A program made the position numbers and the translations under genes. The notes beneath the pieces were generated by a model that made no database searches, was not told where the DNA came from, and worked only from the letters and a program-made list of their open reading frames with translations. Positions 34,326-34,906 of a DNA stretch of 34,906 nucleotides are shown one piece after another. Numbering within the stretch: the first letter of the stretch is position 1; every line of letters starts with the position of its first letter. This stretch comes from Bacteroidota bacterium (GTDB taxonomy: Bacteria > Bacteroidota > Bacteroidia > B-17B0 > Aurantibacillaceae): positions 1 through 34,906 of the forward strand of contig JADJDM010000004.1 in NCBI GenBank assembly GCA_016702705.1. Direction: 5' to 3'.

Positions 34326-34346
34326 TCATCCTGAGCTTGACGAAGG
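34326..34346 (+). repeat. REP-like repeat, second copy
   Basis: Exact 21-base copy of 25481-25501 (core TCCTGAGCTTGACGAAGG), just after the PNGase-like stop. A family of such short sequences between genes is common in Bacteroidota. Confidence 0.6.
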
Positions 34347-34364
34347 CGAAGCCACCAATTATTT

Positions 34365-34906
34365 TTAAACCGTCATCGGTACATCCATCAAAAGTATTTC
34401 TGTACCCGCTTCTTTTGAAACAAGATCAAAAGAACCTAAAATCCCACATTCCTAATCCGTCTCTTTCATTAATTTCTTGTCCGTTAATGATTGCTTTCCC
34501 TTTTTCTCTTAAAAGCATATACTCCGTTACCTGCACGTTTCCGACTTTGTAACGATGATTTTACTTCGTTATCAAATTTTCCCAAATGAAACCAAGCGTC
34601 TTTGATGTATCCAAACTCCCGCACTCAACTGTATTTGGAGAAAGTATTTGTTGGAATTTATTGTGACGATCTTTTAAATCCACAATATTTAGTCGTAACG
34701 TGAGTTAGTATTTTTCTTTATTAGAAAACCCAAATTTGTAAAAATTTAGTGTTTGTTCTTTATTTTCTATTGTACTGCCAAAGGAATAATTGTTCCTGCA
34801 CTTAATACTTGTATACTTCATGCTTATTAATAGTGTGCTCCCATACTATCCTTTTGTGTTTCAAATCTCCTTCAAAGGAATCGAAATAATTTCCGCTATT
34901 ATCATG
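34365..34906 (-). CDS. Pirin family protein, 3' part, frameshifted
   Basis: The minus strand from the right edge reads, over several frames, EGDLKHKDSMG-like sequence (about 34850), NFLQIWVF (about 34750-34730), DLKDRHNKFQQILSPN, QDAWFHLGKFDNEV, KGKAIINGQEINERDGLGMW (about 34510-34450), and ends SFDLVSKEAGTEILLMDVPM with the stop at 34365-34367. This is the bicupin pattern of pirin/YhaK proteins, which bind a metal in the N-terminal cupin and act as redox sensors or quercetinase-like enzymes. The start is beyond the window. At least five indels are needed. Confidence 0.7.

Overview
The window looks like chromosomal DNA of a member of the Bacteroidota (Flavobacteriales/Sphingobacteriales-like). 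The DNA is AT-rich. Promoters fit TTG-N17-23-TAnnTTTG rather than a sigma70 consensus, and Shine-Dalgarno sequences are mostly absent. Lineage-typical genes are present: a DUF6427-like membrane protein, a SusC-type TonB receptor with a carboxypeptidase-like domain, a secreted protein with a T9SS sorting tail, and the order coaX / outer membrane protein / lptC. The call is from recognised protein families, not from a search.

Layout. 1-3573 is chromosomal: the end of a nucleotide-sugar epimerase (+), then on the minus strand coaX, a beta-barrel outer membrane protein, lptC and an alkyltransferase-like gene, then tRNA-Phe(GAA) at 3573-3645. An integrated element of about 16.4 kb (about 3651-20025) sits in the 3' end of this tRNA gene. 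It is bounded by a 17-bp direct repeat (3634-3650 and 20009-20025). The chromosome resumes with a pyridoxamine-phosphate-oxidase-like gene, recO, an MsbA-type ABC exporter, purQ, a DUF6427-like protein, a small membrane protein, and a minus-strand operon (TonB receptor, quinone-reductase-like flavoprotein, LytS-type kinase, LytTR regulator). The window ends with a PNGase F-like secreted protein and the end of a pirin gene.

The element has a maintenance half and a cargo half. Maintenance (3681-11816): phased repeats and paired integrase-arm-like sites at the ends, a tyrosine recombinase, divergent XRE-type regulators, an excisionase-like HTH protein, a second recombinase lacking the first catalytic Arg, and a large zinc-finger/Toprim/P-loop primase-helicase. 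A cluster of twelve TTGTTAC-core repeats follows and is the best origin candidate. A ribbon-helix-helix protein closes this half. Cargo (11890-19862) looks like a defence island: a PLD-family nuclease divergent from an MmeI-like (Type IIL) restriction-modification enzyme with two small downstream genes, a PD-(D/E)XK-like protein, an AbiC-like membrane protein, and a two-gene HEPN-like module beside the right end. I see no relaxase, conjugation, capsid or terminase gene. It may be a satellite-like island (PICI-style int / divergent regulators / primase / origin order) or an NBU-like mobilisable island that lost its relaxase.

Quality warning. Genes in about 1-3460 and 30890-34906 are broken by many single-base indels, often in homopolymers. 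Two isolated frameshifts lie at about 20177 and 29533. Every large gene inside the element is open. The pattern fits low-coverage long-read consensus at contig ends better than gene decay.
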